The translations under genes were made by a program, and so were the position numbers. The notes under the pieces were generated by a model. It was not told where the DNA came from. It saw only the letters and a list, made by a program, of their open reading frames with translations, and made no database searches. Below, one piece after another: positions 52,491-61,250 of a stretch of DNA of 64,000 nt (its first letter is position 1; the number at the start of each line of letters is the position of its first letter). The DNA is from Trichocoleus desertorum NBK24 (lineage in GTDB: Bacteria > Cyanobacteriota > Cyanobacteriia > FACHB-46): the NCBI RefSeq assembly GCF_030409055.1, contig NZ_CP116619.1, positions 4,952,924 through 5,016,923 of the forward strand, written 5' to 3'.

Positions 52491-54452
52491 ATGAACCCTC
52501 CTAATGCACCTAGCCTCCATCTAACCGAGCCAGAGCGCGCTAACCTTAAGCGCTTAGTGGACTATCAAGCTGTTGAGTCTTTGCCAGCAATTTGGCCAAT
52601 TGTGGCTAAGAAATTTGGCTCAATTGTGGCTTTGAAAGATCCCCATGCCAAACCGGAAGTATCGCTGACCTACGCACAGGTATATCAGCAAATGCAGCAC
52701 TTTGCCGCAGGGTTGCAGGCACTAGGGGTGGAAGTGGGCGATCGCGTAGGCTTAATCTCCGACAACAGCCCCCGTTGGTTTGTGGCAGATCAAGGCATCA
52801 TGACGGCTGGCGCAGCCAATGCTGTGCGTAGTTCTCAAGCCGATCGCGAAGAACTTTTGTTTATTCTGGCTGACAGTGGCAGCACCGCGTTGGTCGTCGA
52901 GAACCAAGCCACGCTAGAGAAACTCCGCTCTGGTCTGGATGGGTTGGCAGTCCGAACCGTGGTACTACTTTCCGACGAGGAGCCACCCACGGATGAAACA
53001 CTCAAAATTCTTAACTTTCCTCAATTACTAGAGCTGGGTGCCAATCACTCGTTGCAACCTGTGCAGCAAAATCGGGAAACCCTAGCTACCCTAATTTATA
53101 CATCCGGCACGACGGGTAAACCTAAAGGAGCCATGCTCAGTCATGGCAATTTGTTGCATCAAGCCACCATATTAGGGGCCGTGGTGCCGCCCCAACCCGG
53201 TAATATTGTGCTCAGCATTTTGCCTAGCTGGCACGCCTACGAGCGAGCTTTTGAGTACTTCGTTTTAGCTCAAGGTTGCACTCAGATCTACACCAGTATC
53301 CGTTACGTTAAGCAAGATCTGAAAACGTACAAGCCCCAATACATGGTGGGAGTACCTCGCCTGTGGGAGTCAATTTATGAAGGGGTGCAGAAGCAGTTTC
53401 GGGAGCAGCCAGCGAGTAAGCAACGGCTAATTAATTCTCTGCTGTCAACCAGTCAGCGCTATATTGCCGCCCGTCGCATTGTGGAGGGTTTGAGTCTAGA
53501 AAATCCCCATCCCTCTGCAATTGAACGATTAGCAGCCGCTGCAAAAGCTACCGCTCTGGCTCCGGTTCATGCCTTGGGCGATCGCTTAGTTTATCGGCAG
53601 GTTCGGGAGGCAACGGGCGGCAAAATTGAGTTTTTGGTCAGTGGAGGTGGATCGTTTGCCAAGCACCTCGACAACTTCTTTGAAATTATTGGAGTCCCCG
53701 TTTTACAGGGCTATGGCCTTACGGAAACTTCACCCGTCACGAATGTGCGTCGGCCTTGGCGCAACCTCAAAGGTGCTTCCGGTCAGCCCGTACCAGGGAC
53801 AGAAATTCGCATTGTAGACCCGGAGACTCGCCAACCCCTACCCGCCGGGAAGAGAGGTCTGGTACTGATTCGAGGACGGCAGGTTATGCAGGGCTATTAC
53901 AACAACCCGCAAGCGACCGCTAAAGCGATTGACCCAGAAGGGTGGTTTGATAGCGGTGACTTGGGCTGGGTGACAGATGAGAATGATTTGGTGCTGACTG
54001 GGCGAGCCAAAGATACGATTGTCTTGACCAGTGGCGAAAACATTGAGCCACAACCGATTGAGGATGCTTGTATTCGCAGTCCTTACATTGACCAAATTAT
54101 GGTGGTGGGACAAGACCAGCGATCGCTCGGTGCTCTGATCGTACCCAACTTAGACGCTCTCCAACAGTGGGCTACCAGCCAAAACTTAGCCCTTGATTTG
54201 CCTGATCAACCTGCTAGCTCAGGCACCGCGATCGCCCTAGACGACAAACGCATTCAAGATTTATTCCGCCAAGAATTAAACCGGGAAGTGCAGAATCGCC
54301 CAGGGTATCGCCCTGATGATCGGGTGGGGCCATTCCGCCTGATCGTGGAACCCTTCTCGGTCGAGAATGGCATGATGACCCAAACCTTGAAGATTCGGCG
54401 ACCCGTTGTGATGGAGCGCTATCAAGGTATGATCGACGGGATGTTTGCCTGA
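52491..54452 (+). CDS. Long-chain acyl-CoA/acyl-ACP synthetase
   Basis: ATG 52491 (MNPPNAPSLHLTEPERANLK) is preferred to an in-frame TTG 18 bases earlier. About 653 residues. The AMP-binding motif is LIYTSGTTGKPKGAMLSHGNLLHQ, with GYGLTETSPV and GWFDSGDLGWVTDENDLVLTGRAKDTIVLTSGENIEPQPIEDA. The length and motifs fit the cyanobacterial acyl-ACP synthetase (Aas, slr1609 type), which recycles free fatty acids on the membrane. No linkage to the cluster is needed. Confidence 0.92.
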   Translation: MNPPNAPSLHLTEPERANLKRLVDYQAVESLPAIWPIVAKKFGSIVALKDPHAKPEVSLTYAQVYQQMQHFAAGLQALGVEVGDRVGLISDNSPRWFVADQGIMTAGAANAVRSSQADREELLFILADSGSTALVVENQATLEKLRSGLDGLAVRTVVLLSDEEPPTDETLKILNFPQLLELGANHSLQPVQQNRETLATLIYTSGTTGKPKGAMLSHGNLLHQATILGAVVPPQPGNIVLSILPSWHAYERAFEYFVLAQGCTQIYTSIRYVKQDLKTYKPQYMVGVPRLWESIYEGVQKQFREQPASKQRLINSLLSTSQRYIAARRIVEGLSLENPHPSAIERLAAAAKATALAPVHALGDRLVYRQVREATGGKIEFLVSGGGSFAKHLDNFFEIIGVPVLQGYGLTETSPVTNVRRPWRNLKGASGQPVPGTEIRIVDPETRQPLPAGKRGLVLIRGRQVMQGYYNNPQATAKAIDPEGWFDSGDLGWVTDENDLVLTGRAKDTIVLTSGENIEPQPIEDACIRSPYIDQIMVVGQDQRSLGALIVPNLDALQQWATSQNLALDLPDQPASSGTAIALDDKRIQDLFRQELNREVQNRPGYRPDDRVGPFRLIVEPFSVENGMMTQTLKIRRPVVMERYQGMIDGMFA

Positions 54453-54586
54453 TCGCTGGGCTGACGCGCCGTATACAGACGCAGTATCGTTTCTGACAGA
54501 ATTTACTTCTGGCAAAAGCGGTGCCCCGGCACAAATACGCGTTATTCCCTAAGCGTTGCCCATTCTCAAACTATTTTCCAAGTGAA

Positions 54587-55042
54587 ATGTTTATGGACGT
54601 CTCCAACTCACAGTTACTCCTGAAACGAGCCATTACAGTTAAAGCGATCGTCACTCCCCGGTGGAAGGAGGAAGCTCAGCAGCAACTCCAGGCGCAAATT
54701 AATCAACTTGATAGCCAACTGCAACAGTTGGAAATGCAAGGGCAGCGGATGATTGCTGAAATTCAAAAGCAAAGTCTGCAACCCCCTGGGCCTCAAACGG
54801 TGCAGCAGATTGACAATATTCAAATCCAGGTCAATCAAAAGAAAAGTGAGCTGCTAGAGCAGAAAAACCAAGTGCTACAGCAGTTGCAGCAAGTCCAAAT
54901 GCTGGAACTCAGCCAGGAAGTGAGCCAAGGCCAAATCGAAAGCTTTTTCCGGATCGAGCCTGGTGACAACTTGGTTGAAAAGATGCAAGTTGAGATTTTA
55001 TTGCGCGATGGCATTGTCGAAGAAATTCGAGGTGATGTCTAG
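54587..55042 (+). CDS. YlqD family protein
   Basis: I start at ATG 54587 or the nearby ATG 54593 (MDVSNSQLLLKRAITVKAIVTPRWKEEAQQQL); the ~22 residues upstream of that look non-coding. The protein of about 150 residues is a Gln-rich coiled coil (QLDSQLQQLEMQGQRMIAEIQKQ) with a C-terminal beta part (IEPGDNLVEKMQVEILLRDGIVEEIRGDV), as in YlqD. Its function is unknown. A terminator lies 110 bp downstream. Confidence 0.85.
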   Translation: MFMDVSNSQLLLKRAITVKAIVTPRWKEEAQQQLQAQINQLDSQLQQLEMQGQRMIAEIQKQSLQPPGPQTVQQIDNIQIQVNQKKSELLEQKNQVLQQLQQVQMLELSQEVSQGQIESFFRIEPGDNLVEKMQVEILLRDGIVEEIRGDV

Positions 55043-55358
55043 GGATGTCTAAACCGTAATCTCTAACGATGGGTACGATCGCTCAGATTGCGCGCTTAGA
55101 TTGCGATCGCTCAAATTAGGTGCGGCTTCTAACTCTCTGTCTCTTGAGGCTTCCCACTGTCACAGGTGGGAATTTTTTTAATGTGGCTTGTCACACCACT
55201 GGAGAGATACAGGTGGAGATTTTTGGGCTGTGGATCAGGCGATCGCGCTAATTCTGAGCAACTTTGTTCAGTCTGATAGCTCTGGGGGCATCCGTCAGGA
55301 TAAAATGCGATCTGGCTTTGCTCCAGTTTTAACGATTTACTGATTCAGAACCCAGCCC
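55043..55358. other. Intergenic region after YlqD and before PDH E2
   Basis: 316 bases without a gene. It holds the YlqD terminator (55151-55179) and several GCGATCGC/GATCGC sites. The promoter of the E2 gene must be in the last ~150 bases; no clear boxes are seen. Confidence 0.5.
55151..55179 (+). terminator. Rho-independent terminator after YlqD
   Basis: Arms TTCCCAC (55151-55157) and GTGGGAA (55166-55172) with an 8-base loop are followed directly by seven T. This is a classic intrinsic terminator. Confidence 0.85.
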
Positions 55359-56678
55359 ATGATCAACGAAGTTTTCATGCCTGCCCTCAGCTCTACGATG
55401 ACTGAAGGAAAAATTGTTTCCTGGACCAAGTCGCCAGGTGACAAAGTTGAGAGAGGCGAAACCGTCCTAGTTGTCGAATCCGATAAGGCAGACATGGATG
55501 TGGAGTCCTTCTATGAAGGCTATCTCGCTGTGATCATGGTGCCTGCGGGTGAGAGCGCTCCGGTAGGACAAACGATCGCCTTCATTGCCGAGACGGAAGC
55601 TGAAATTGAGGCAGCGAAACAGAAAGCAGGGGGTCAGTCAGCGACGACCACGACGAATCCTGCTGCTGTATCTGCACCTGCGGATACCTCCACCCAATCT
55701 CGCCAAGCCGCGATCGCAACAGAAGCTACAGTTGCAACCGCCACCAACGGCAACGGCTCCAGTGTCAGTAGTGGCCGCACTATTGTTTCTCCTCGTGCTC
55801 GCAAACTGGCAAAAGACTTGAAAGTGGATCTCGCCGGATTAAAGGGCAGTGGCCCTCACGGTCGGATTGTGGCTCAAGATGTGGAAGCGGCTGCGGGTAA
55901 AGCTCAGCCTGCGGCTCCTGCTGTGACCCCAACTCCAGTCTCTCAGCCTGTGACGGTTTCTGTGCCTAAGTCTGCTCCCGTTACTGCACCTGCCCCTGTA
56001 GTTCCCGGTCAAGTCGTTCCGCTGACCACGCTGCAAAATGCGGTTGTCCGTAACATGATGGTGAGCCTCAGCGTCCCCACCTACCATGTCGGCTACACTA
56101 TTACTACCGACAACCTGGACAAGCTTTACAAGCAAGTGAAGTCCAAGGGTGTCACCATGTCGGCTCTGCTGGCTAAAGCAGTCGCGGTGACGCTACAAAA
56201 GCATCCTCTGTTGAATGCTAGCTATACCGAGCAAGGCATCAGCTATCCTTCTGCGATCAATGTCTCTGTCGCAGTGGCAATCGAAGATGGCGGCTTGATT
56301 ACCCCTGTGCTAAAAAATGCCGATCAAGCGGATCTCTACTCGTTGTCTCGCACCTGGAAAGACTTGGTCGATCGCGCTCGTGCCAAGCAGCTCCAACCCG
56401 ATGAGTACAACAGCGGCACCTTCACCATTTCTAACCTGGGCATGTTTGGGGTCGATCGCTTTGATGCGATTCTGCCTCCCGGTCAAGGTTCGATCCTGGC
56501 GATCGGAGCTTCTAGACCTCAAATGGTAGCGACCGACGATGGCTTGTTTGGTATGAAGCGGCAAATGCAAGTCAATATCACCTGCGATCACCGCATCATT
56601 TATGGCGCTCATGCGGCTGCGTTCTTGAAAGATTTGGCAACTTTGATTGAAACCAATACTCAGTCATTGACGCTGTAG
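55359..56678 (+). CDS. Pyruvate dehydrogenase E2, dihydrolipoamide acetyltransferase
   Basis: A 439-residue protein. Lipoyl domain (1-80) with lipoylated K43 in VVESDKADMDVES; an Ala/Pro/Thr-rich linker; an E3/E1-binding domain (about 140-178: SPRARKLAKDLKVDLAGLKGSGPHGRIVAQDV); a second linker; and the catalytic domain (210-439) ending with H411 in TCDHRIIYGAHAAAFLKDL. A single lipoyl domain is normal for cyanobacterial PDH E2. E1 genes are not adjacent. Trimer-forming catalytic domains should make the 24- or 60-mer core. A bidirectional hairpin follows. Confidence 0.93.
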   Translation: MINEVFMPALSSTMTEGKIVSWTKSPGDKVERGETVLVVESDKADMDVESFYEGYLAVIMVPAGESAPVGQTIAFIAETEAEIEAAKQKAGGQSATTTTNPAAVSAPADTSTQSRQAAIATEATVATATNGNGSSVSSGRTIVSPRARKLAKDLKVDLAGLKGSGPHGRIVAQDVEAAAGKAQPAAPAVTPTPVSQPVTVSVPKSAPVTAPAPVVPGQVVPLTTLQNAVVRNMMVSLSVPTYHVGYTITTDNLDKLYKQVKSKGVTMSALLAKAVAVTLQKHPLLNASYTEQGISYPSAINVSVAVAIEDGGLITPVLKNADQADLYSLSRTWKDLVDRARAKQLQPDEYNSGTFTISNLGMFGVDRFDAILPPGQGSILAIGASRPQMVATDDGLFGMKRQMQVNITCDHRIIYGAHAAAFLKDLATLIETNTQSLTL

Positions 56679-56728
56679 AGCTGATAGAAAACAAGGTACC
56701 CACAAGAGGTGCCCTGACTAAATAAAAT

Positions 56729-56779
56729 AAGAGGCGATCGCTTTTCCGTTTGGAGGATGAAGGAGCGATCGCCTCTTTT
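56729..56779. terminator. Bidirectional terminator built of GCGATCGC sites
   Basis: Arms AAGAGGCGATCGCT (56729-56742) and AGCGATCGCCTCTT (56764-56777) are perfect inverse copies, each containing a HIP1 octamer; TTTT follows on the plus strand, and A-rich sequence precedes, giving T on the minus strand. It lies between the convergent E2 and HAD genes. Confidence 0.8.
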
Positions 56780-56798
56780 GTAGTGCAGGTGTTCCCAA

Positions 56799-57443
56799 TT
56801 ACGAATTAGCGATTCGTAAAGATTGAGCGATCGCCAATAGCTCGTGCGGTTGACCGATCAAGAAATCGGGATTTTGTCTAGCTAAGGCTTGTCTAGAATT
56901 AAATCCCCAACTCACCGCAACGGATTTGATTTTGACCTGCTTGGCTGCTTCGATGTCTCGTGTTTCATCGCCTACGTAGAGAACCGCGTCAGGATTAATT
57001 TGCTTTTGAGAGAGCAGCTTGCTTAAAACCTTATTTTTGCCAAACAAACTACTGCCCGAATGCACAAACTCAAACAACTCATGTAAACCGTGATGTTGAA
57101 GAAAAGTTAAGACATTAGCCTCAGCATTAGAAGTGACAATGCCTAGCTGATGACCCTCTTGTTTCAAAGCCAGCAACGCCTCTTTAATTCCGTGAATGGG
57201 TTGTAGATGATGAATTTCTTGTTTTAACTCGTTTTTGACTCGACGCAGCAAAAATGGCAACTTTAAGAGCGGAATTTTTGAATATCTAATAATTTCTTGA
57301 GAACTTAAGTTCTGGAGTTTTTTAACCTCTTCAGAATTCACAGTTTTATAGCCAAATTCTAGGGCGAGGCGATTGGTAATTGCCACGATCGCCTCTAATG
57401 TATCGGCCAGAGTTCCATCAAAATCAAAAATAATCACTGACAC
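56799..57443 (-). CDS. HAD-superfamily phosphatase (Gph-like)
   Basis: A 214-residue protein: VIIFDFDGTLADTLEAIVAI (motif I, nucleophile D7), GIVTSNAEANV (motif II Thr/Ser), KNKVLSKLL (Lys) and VLYVGDETRDIEAAKQ (motif III). This is the phosphoglycolate-phosphatase-like HAD pattern, with an alpha-helical cap (about 20-85). The substrate is not fixed by motif. It is convergent with the E2 gene. Confidence 0.88.
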   Translation of the reverse strand: MSVIIFDFDGTLADTLEAIVAITNRLALEFGYKTVNSEEVKKLQNLSSQEIIRYSKIPLLKLPFLLRRVKNELKQEIHHLQPIHGIKEALLALKQEGHQLGIVTSNAEANVLTFLQHHGLHELFEFVHSGSSLFGKNKVLSKLLSQKQINPDAVLYVGDETRDIEAAKQVKIKSVAVSWGFNSRQALARQNPDFLIGQPHELLAIAQSLRIANS

Positions 57444-57711
57444 AGTTATAAATTCAGGAATAACTATTAGTTTTTAAGCAAAGATCACAGCCGTAGTCTA
57501 ACTCAAATTGGGTGGGGGATTGGGTGAGCGATCGCCAATCTCTTACGGCTAAAACTATGAGTTGGGCCTACGAATTGGACGAGCAGCCTGAGCAATAACT
57601 TCTCTAGTATTCTGGTGAAAGAAGAGGAACCCAACCCTTCCTCTCCTCGCCCAGATTGGGAGAGGTCTGGGGGAGAAGGCGGAACGTGAGAAGTTTACTG
57701 AGAGAGTACCC
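57444..57711. other. Intergenic region with a G/C repeat
   Basis: 268 bases; no gene. A C/T-rich repeat with arms CCTCTCC (57640-57646) and GGAGAGG (57659-57665) precedes the quinone oxidoreductase gene by about 45 bases. It is related in style to other repeats in the window. Confidence 0.55.
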
Positions 57712-58710
57712 GTGAAAGCAGTTTTGATGACAGCCCCCGGAGGCCCAGAAGTCCTGCAACTTCAAAAAGTGCCGGATCTAGCAATTCAAAAACCAACTGA
57801 GCTACTAGTACGGCTCAAAGCTGCTGGCATCAACCCGATTGACACCAAGTTGCGACAACGAGGCACCTTTTTTCCAGAGCAAATGCCTGCCATTTTAGGT
57901 TGCGATGGGGCTGGAGTGGTTGAAGCGATTGGCTCTGAGGTGCAACGGTTTCAAGTGGGCGATGAAGTTTACTTCTGTAATGGCGGCTTGGGTGCTCATC
58001 CGGGCAACTATGCGGAGTTGGCGACCATTGATGAGAAATTTGCCGCTCGTAAGCCTGCCTCACTCAGCTTTGAAGAAGCGGCAGCGGCTCCTTTAGTGCT
58101 GCTTACGGCTTGGGAAGCATTGTTCGATCGCTGCAATTTGCAACCCAATCAGCGGGTGCTAGTGCATGCAGGCGCGGGGGGTGTTGGTCATGTAGCCGTA
58201 CAACTGGCGGCAATCAAGGAGGCGCGAGTTTGCAGCACAGTGGGCACAGAAGAAAAGGCTCGCTTGGTGCGGCAGTTGGGGGCTGAATTGGCGATTTTGT
58301 ATCAGCAGACTGACTTTGTGCAAGCTGTGATGGAGTGGACCGAAGGCGAAGGAGTAGATATTGCCTTCGATACAGTAGGGGGCAGCAATTTCTTCAAGTC
58401 CCTGGAAGCCGTCAAGGTATACGGGGAAGCAGTAACGATTTTGGATTTCGATACCACTAATGCCAACTGGAAGACTGCCAGAATGCGGAACTTGCGCGTC
58501 AGCCAAGAACTGATGCTGACCCCAATGTTGCAAGGGTTAGTGACAGCTCAGCAGCACCAAGCCGAAATTTTAGAAACCTGCGCGGCTCTATTCGATGAGG
58601 GTAGGCTAAAAATTCATCTGCAACAAGCTTTGCCCTTGGCGGAAGCGGCTACGGCTCACCGTTTGCTGGAAGCTGGCTCCATGACAGGCAAATTAGTTTT
58701 GGTGATTTAG
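57712..58710 (+). CDS. Zinc-free quinone oxidoreductase / MDR-superfamily alcohol dehydrogenase
   Basis: A 332-residue MDR protein with GTG start (MKAVLMTAPGGPEVLQLQKVP). Motifs: GCDGAGVVEAIGSEV, the FQVGDEVYF segment and the Rossmann motif VLVHAGAGGVGHVAVQLAAI. Cysteine ligands for structural zinc are not visible, so it is a zeta-crystallin/quinone-oxidoreductase-like enzyme using NADPH. Substrate unknown. Confidence 0.88.
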   Translation: MKAVLMTAPGGPEVLQLQKVPDLAIQKPTELLVRLKAAGINPIDTKLRQRGTFFPEQMPAILGCDGAGVVEAIGSEVQRFQVGDEVYFCNGGLGAHPGNYAELATIDEKFAARKPASLSFEEAAAAPLVLLTAWEALFDRCNLQPNQRVLVHAGAGGVGHVAVQLAAIKEARVCSTVGTEEKARLVRQLGAELAILYQQTDFVQAVMEWTEGEGVDIAFDTVGGSNFFKSLEAVKVYGEAVTILDFDTTNANWKTARMRNLRVSQELMLTPMLQGLVTAQQHQAEILETCAALFDEGRLKIHLQQALPLAEAATAHRLLEAGSMTGKLVLVI

Positions 58711-58806
58711 CGAACCGAGAGCTGTAAATTGGGGTCATAATTTTTGCGCTGGCTATTTGGGAATTGCTGGGAGCATCGTTCTAAAAGGGCGATCGCTTCT
58801 TTGGGG

Positions 58807-60975
58807 ATGAGTAAAATCTTTAGCTTATTACTGCTGTGCGGTCTACTGTTGGGGTTGCTATGGCCGCAGCCGAGTTGGGCCGCGATCGCCCCACCGGAAC
58901 GCACCCTCCTAACCTTAGATCTGTTGCAGGAACGGTTGCGATCGCCCGCCCAAAGTGAAGGTATTCGCACGATTGATCTGCGTCGCTTCGAGATTGATCT
59001 GCGATCGGAAAATGCAGCGTTTCGCGATCAGTTCTACCGTCTGTTGCAAACTCAACTGCAACGGGCTGGTTCGCCTTTAGGACTAGACCTGAGCTTTTCG
59101 GTCATTCAGGGCGAGTTTGCAGGCAACCAGTTGGGGCTAAGAGCGCCGATGTATGGGCAGGCGTTGTCACCCATTTTTACTGTGGCGGAGCAAGAGCAAC
59201 TGAGGCGCGATCGCCGTCGTTTGTCCCGATTGAGTGAACTGTCGCGATCGCTGATCACCACCCCAAATGTGGGCACTCAAGCTCTGGCTCCCTTACAAAT
59301 TGCCGTGTTCCGTGGCCCACTGAAACTGTCTCAGACTCGTTTTATAGGAGCGGCAAACTTTAGCAATACTTTCTTTCTTAACCGCGTGGAAGCTCAGGGT
59401 ACTTGGTTTGGTCAAGAAGCAGATTGGTCAGGCACCCGCTTCAGTCAGCCCAGCAGTTTCGCCGGAACGATTTTTAATCAAGAAGCTAGATTTCGCAGCA
59501 GTATCTTTTTCGATCGCGCTGGGTTTAATCAGTCGCAGTTTCAGGGGTTGGTAAATTTTCAAAGCAGTGAATTTCAAGGCACAGCCAACTTTAGCCAAGC
59601 CTTGTTTCGACAATTTGCCAATTTTAGTCGAGTGCAGTGGCAAGGCAATGCAGATTTGGCCCAAACTCGTTGGCAAGAAGCGGCTCAGTTTAACAAGAGT
59701 CGGTTTTTGCAGTCCTGTTTTCTCACAGAAGCAGAATTTGAGCAGCCTGTGAGCTTTCGGGAAGTGCAGTTTAGTCGTCCAGTAAATCTCCGAGGGGCCA
59801 GCATACTGGAACAGGCCGACTTTAGTGATGCAGGATTCAGTAAAGCGGCTTATTTGAATGTGCCAGGGTTAAAGTTTGATGCTGACCATGCCAAGTTTCT
59901 CGGCAATCCGGGGCAGATTGGGCGATCGCTCTCAGTTCCGGTGTTGCAAGGCAATGAAAGCTTGTTGCGGAACTTGGTGCGAAACTTCCGCCAGCTAGAG
60001 CAAATTAGCGACGCCAATCAAATTGAATACAAAACCGAATCTTTGCGGCTGCAAGAACTACGGCAACGACTTCTAGGCACCAATATCAACATTGCCTCTC
60101 TGCCCCGTCTGGTCAAGATTGGTTTTTCTGCGGCCCAAGCAGAAGCGATCGCCCAGCGTCGAGGTGAGCAACCCTTCCGCTCCTTGACCGAACTGCTCAC
60201 CCTCGACAGCATTGACTTGGCTGACTATATAAAGATTCGCGATCGCGCCATCGCCGCCGACTCTCGCAATTTTGTGGGATGGGGGTTGGATGGATTGCAC
60301 TGGCTCAGCCTTAGCCTGCTGTTGCTGTTGAGTCGCTATGGCACCAATTTCTGGTTAGTATTTGGCGTAGAAATTGTGGCGATCGCTTACTTTGGCGTGC
60401 TGTTTTGGCTAATCGATCGCTTGCGCCGCTTGCGACCCAAACCGATTGTGCCAACTCTCTACGAAACGATCGCAGTTCTAACTAGCTTTGGCGTCTTGTC
60501 CTTAGGTGGGTTAGTAACGATTTTTCAAACCTCCGATCGCCCTTGGCTTACCTTATCTTGCCTCGCCGTGGTGATCGTCCCTATTCCCCTGCTGCTGCTG
60601 GGTCGGCTATATCAGCAAGGTCGCTACCACAACTTAATGGATGTCAGCTATTTTGTCGAAGAAGGTAGCCTGCGGCAGTTACGCCTCCTCATCGGTCGGA
60701 TGCCGATCATGCCCCGCTTCCCGTTATTTCAAGAGCGCTATGTACCGCTACTCTGGGATCGCCGCTGGAACTGGCTCAACTATTACGACTTCAGCTTCAA
60801 TAACCTGCTGCGCTTCGGCTTTAATGACATTCGCCTGCGCGATCGCGATATGCCCGGTTTGATTACAACCTTGGTTTGGTATCAGTGGAGCCTCGGCATT
60901 CTCTTCATTGCCTTGTTGCTTTGGACGCTGTCGCGCACAATTCCAGGGTTAAATCTACTGATCTATTTCAGGTAG
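58807..60975 (+). CDS. Secreted/membrane pentapeptide-repeat protein with helix-hairpin-helix segment
   Basis: The start is ATG 58807 (MSKIFSLLLLCGLLLGLLWPQPSWAAIA, signal peptide); an in-frame TTG at 58744 adds an unlikely leader. About 722 residues. Pentapeptide repeats (A/N-F/L patterns: NFSNTFF, ADWSGTRF, ARFRSSIF, VNFQSSEF, ANFSQALF) fill roughly 190-370. A segment LPRLVKIGFSAAQAEAIAQRRGEQPFRSLTELLTL looks helix-hairpin-helix-like. The last ~220 residues have four membrane helices. Function unknown; a scaffold or envelope role is possible. Confidence 0.7.
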   Translation: MSKIFSLLLLCGLLLGLLWPQPSWAAIAPPERTLLTLDLLQERLRSPAQSEGIRTIDLRRFEIDLRSENAAFRDQFYRLLQTQLQRAGSPLGLDLSFSVIQGEFAGNQLGLRAPMYGQALSPIFTVAEQEQLRRDRRRLSRLSELSRSLITTPNVGTQALAPLQIAVFRGPLKLSQTRFIGAANFSNTFFLNRVEAQGTWFGQEADWSGTRFSQPSSFAGTIFNQEARFRSSIFFDRAGFNQSQFQGLVNFQSSEFQGTANFSQALFRQFANFSRVQWQGNADLAQTRWQEAAQFNKSRFLQSCFLTEAEFEQPVSFREVQFSRPVNLRGASILEQADFSDAGFSKAAYLNVPGLKFDADHAKFLGNPGQIGRSLSVPVLQGNESLLRNLVRNFRQLEQISDANQIEYKTESLRLQELRQRLLGTNINIASLPRLVKIGFSAAQAEAIAQRRGEQPFRSLTELLTLDSIDLADYIKIRDRAIAADSRNFVGWGLDGLHWLSLSLLLLLSRYGTNFWLVFGVEIVAIAYFGVLFWLIDRLRRLRPKPIVPTLYETIAVLTSFGVLSLGGLVTIFQTSDRPWLTLSCLAVVIVPIPLLLLGRLYQQGRYHNLMDVSYFVEEGSLRQLRLLIGRMPIMPRFPLFQERYVPLLWDRRWNWLNYYDFSFNNLLRFGFNDIRLRDRDMPGLITTLVWYQWSLGILFIALLLWTLSRTIPGLNLLIYFR

Positions 60976-61250
60976 CTTTTAGTAAATCTCGCCGTAGAGC
61001 TTGGCAGCAGATATTATCACAGGCTCTTCAAGTATCAAATATTACCTAAGTGGGATTGCTCTGCTCGAAAGCCAAGATAGCCTGTATCAGGGTGCTCTAC
61101 ACAGACTTGGCTACGACGAAAAAGAATTATCTAGGGAAAAACCCTATCGTTTTGACTACATCGGCTGATCTGGCCAATCGCCGCCAAAATTATTCAGAAC
61201 CTTTTGTGACTGAATGTAGTCACGTGTTGTTAGATAGCCCGAAAAATGAA

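Noticed and set aside
55359-56678. Assigning the E2 protein to 2-oxoglutarate dehydrogenase
   Set aside because: Most cyanobacteria lack the classical 2-oxoglutarate dehydrogenase complex, and the lipoyl/linker layout fits PDH E2.
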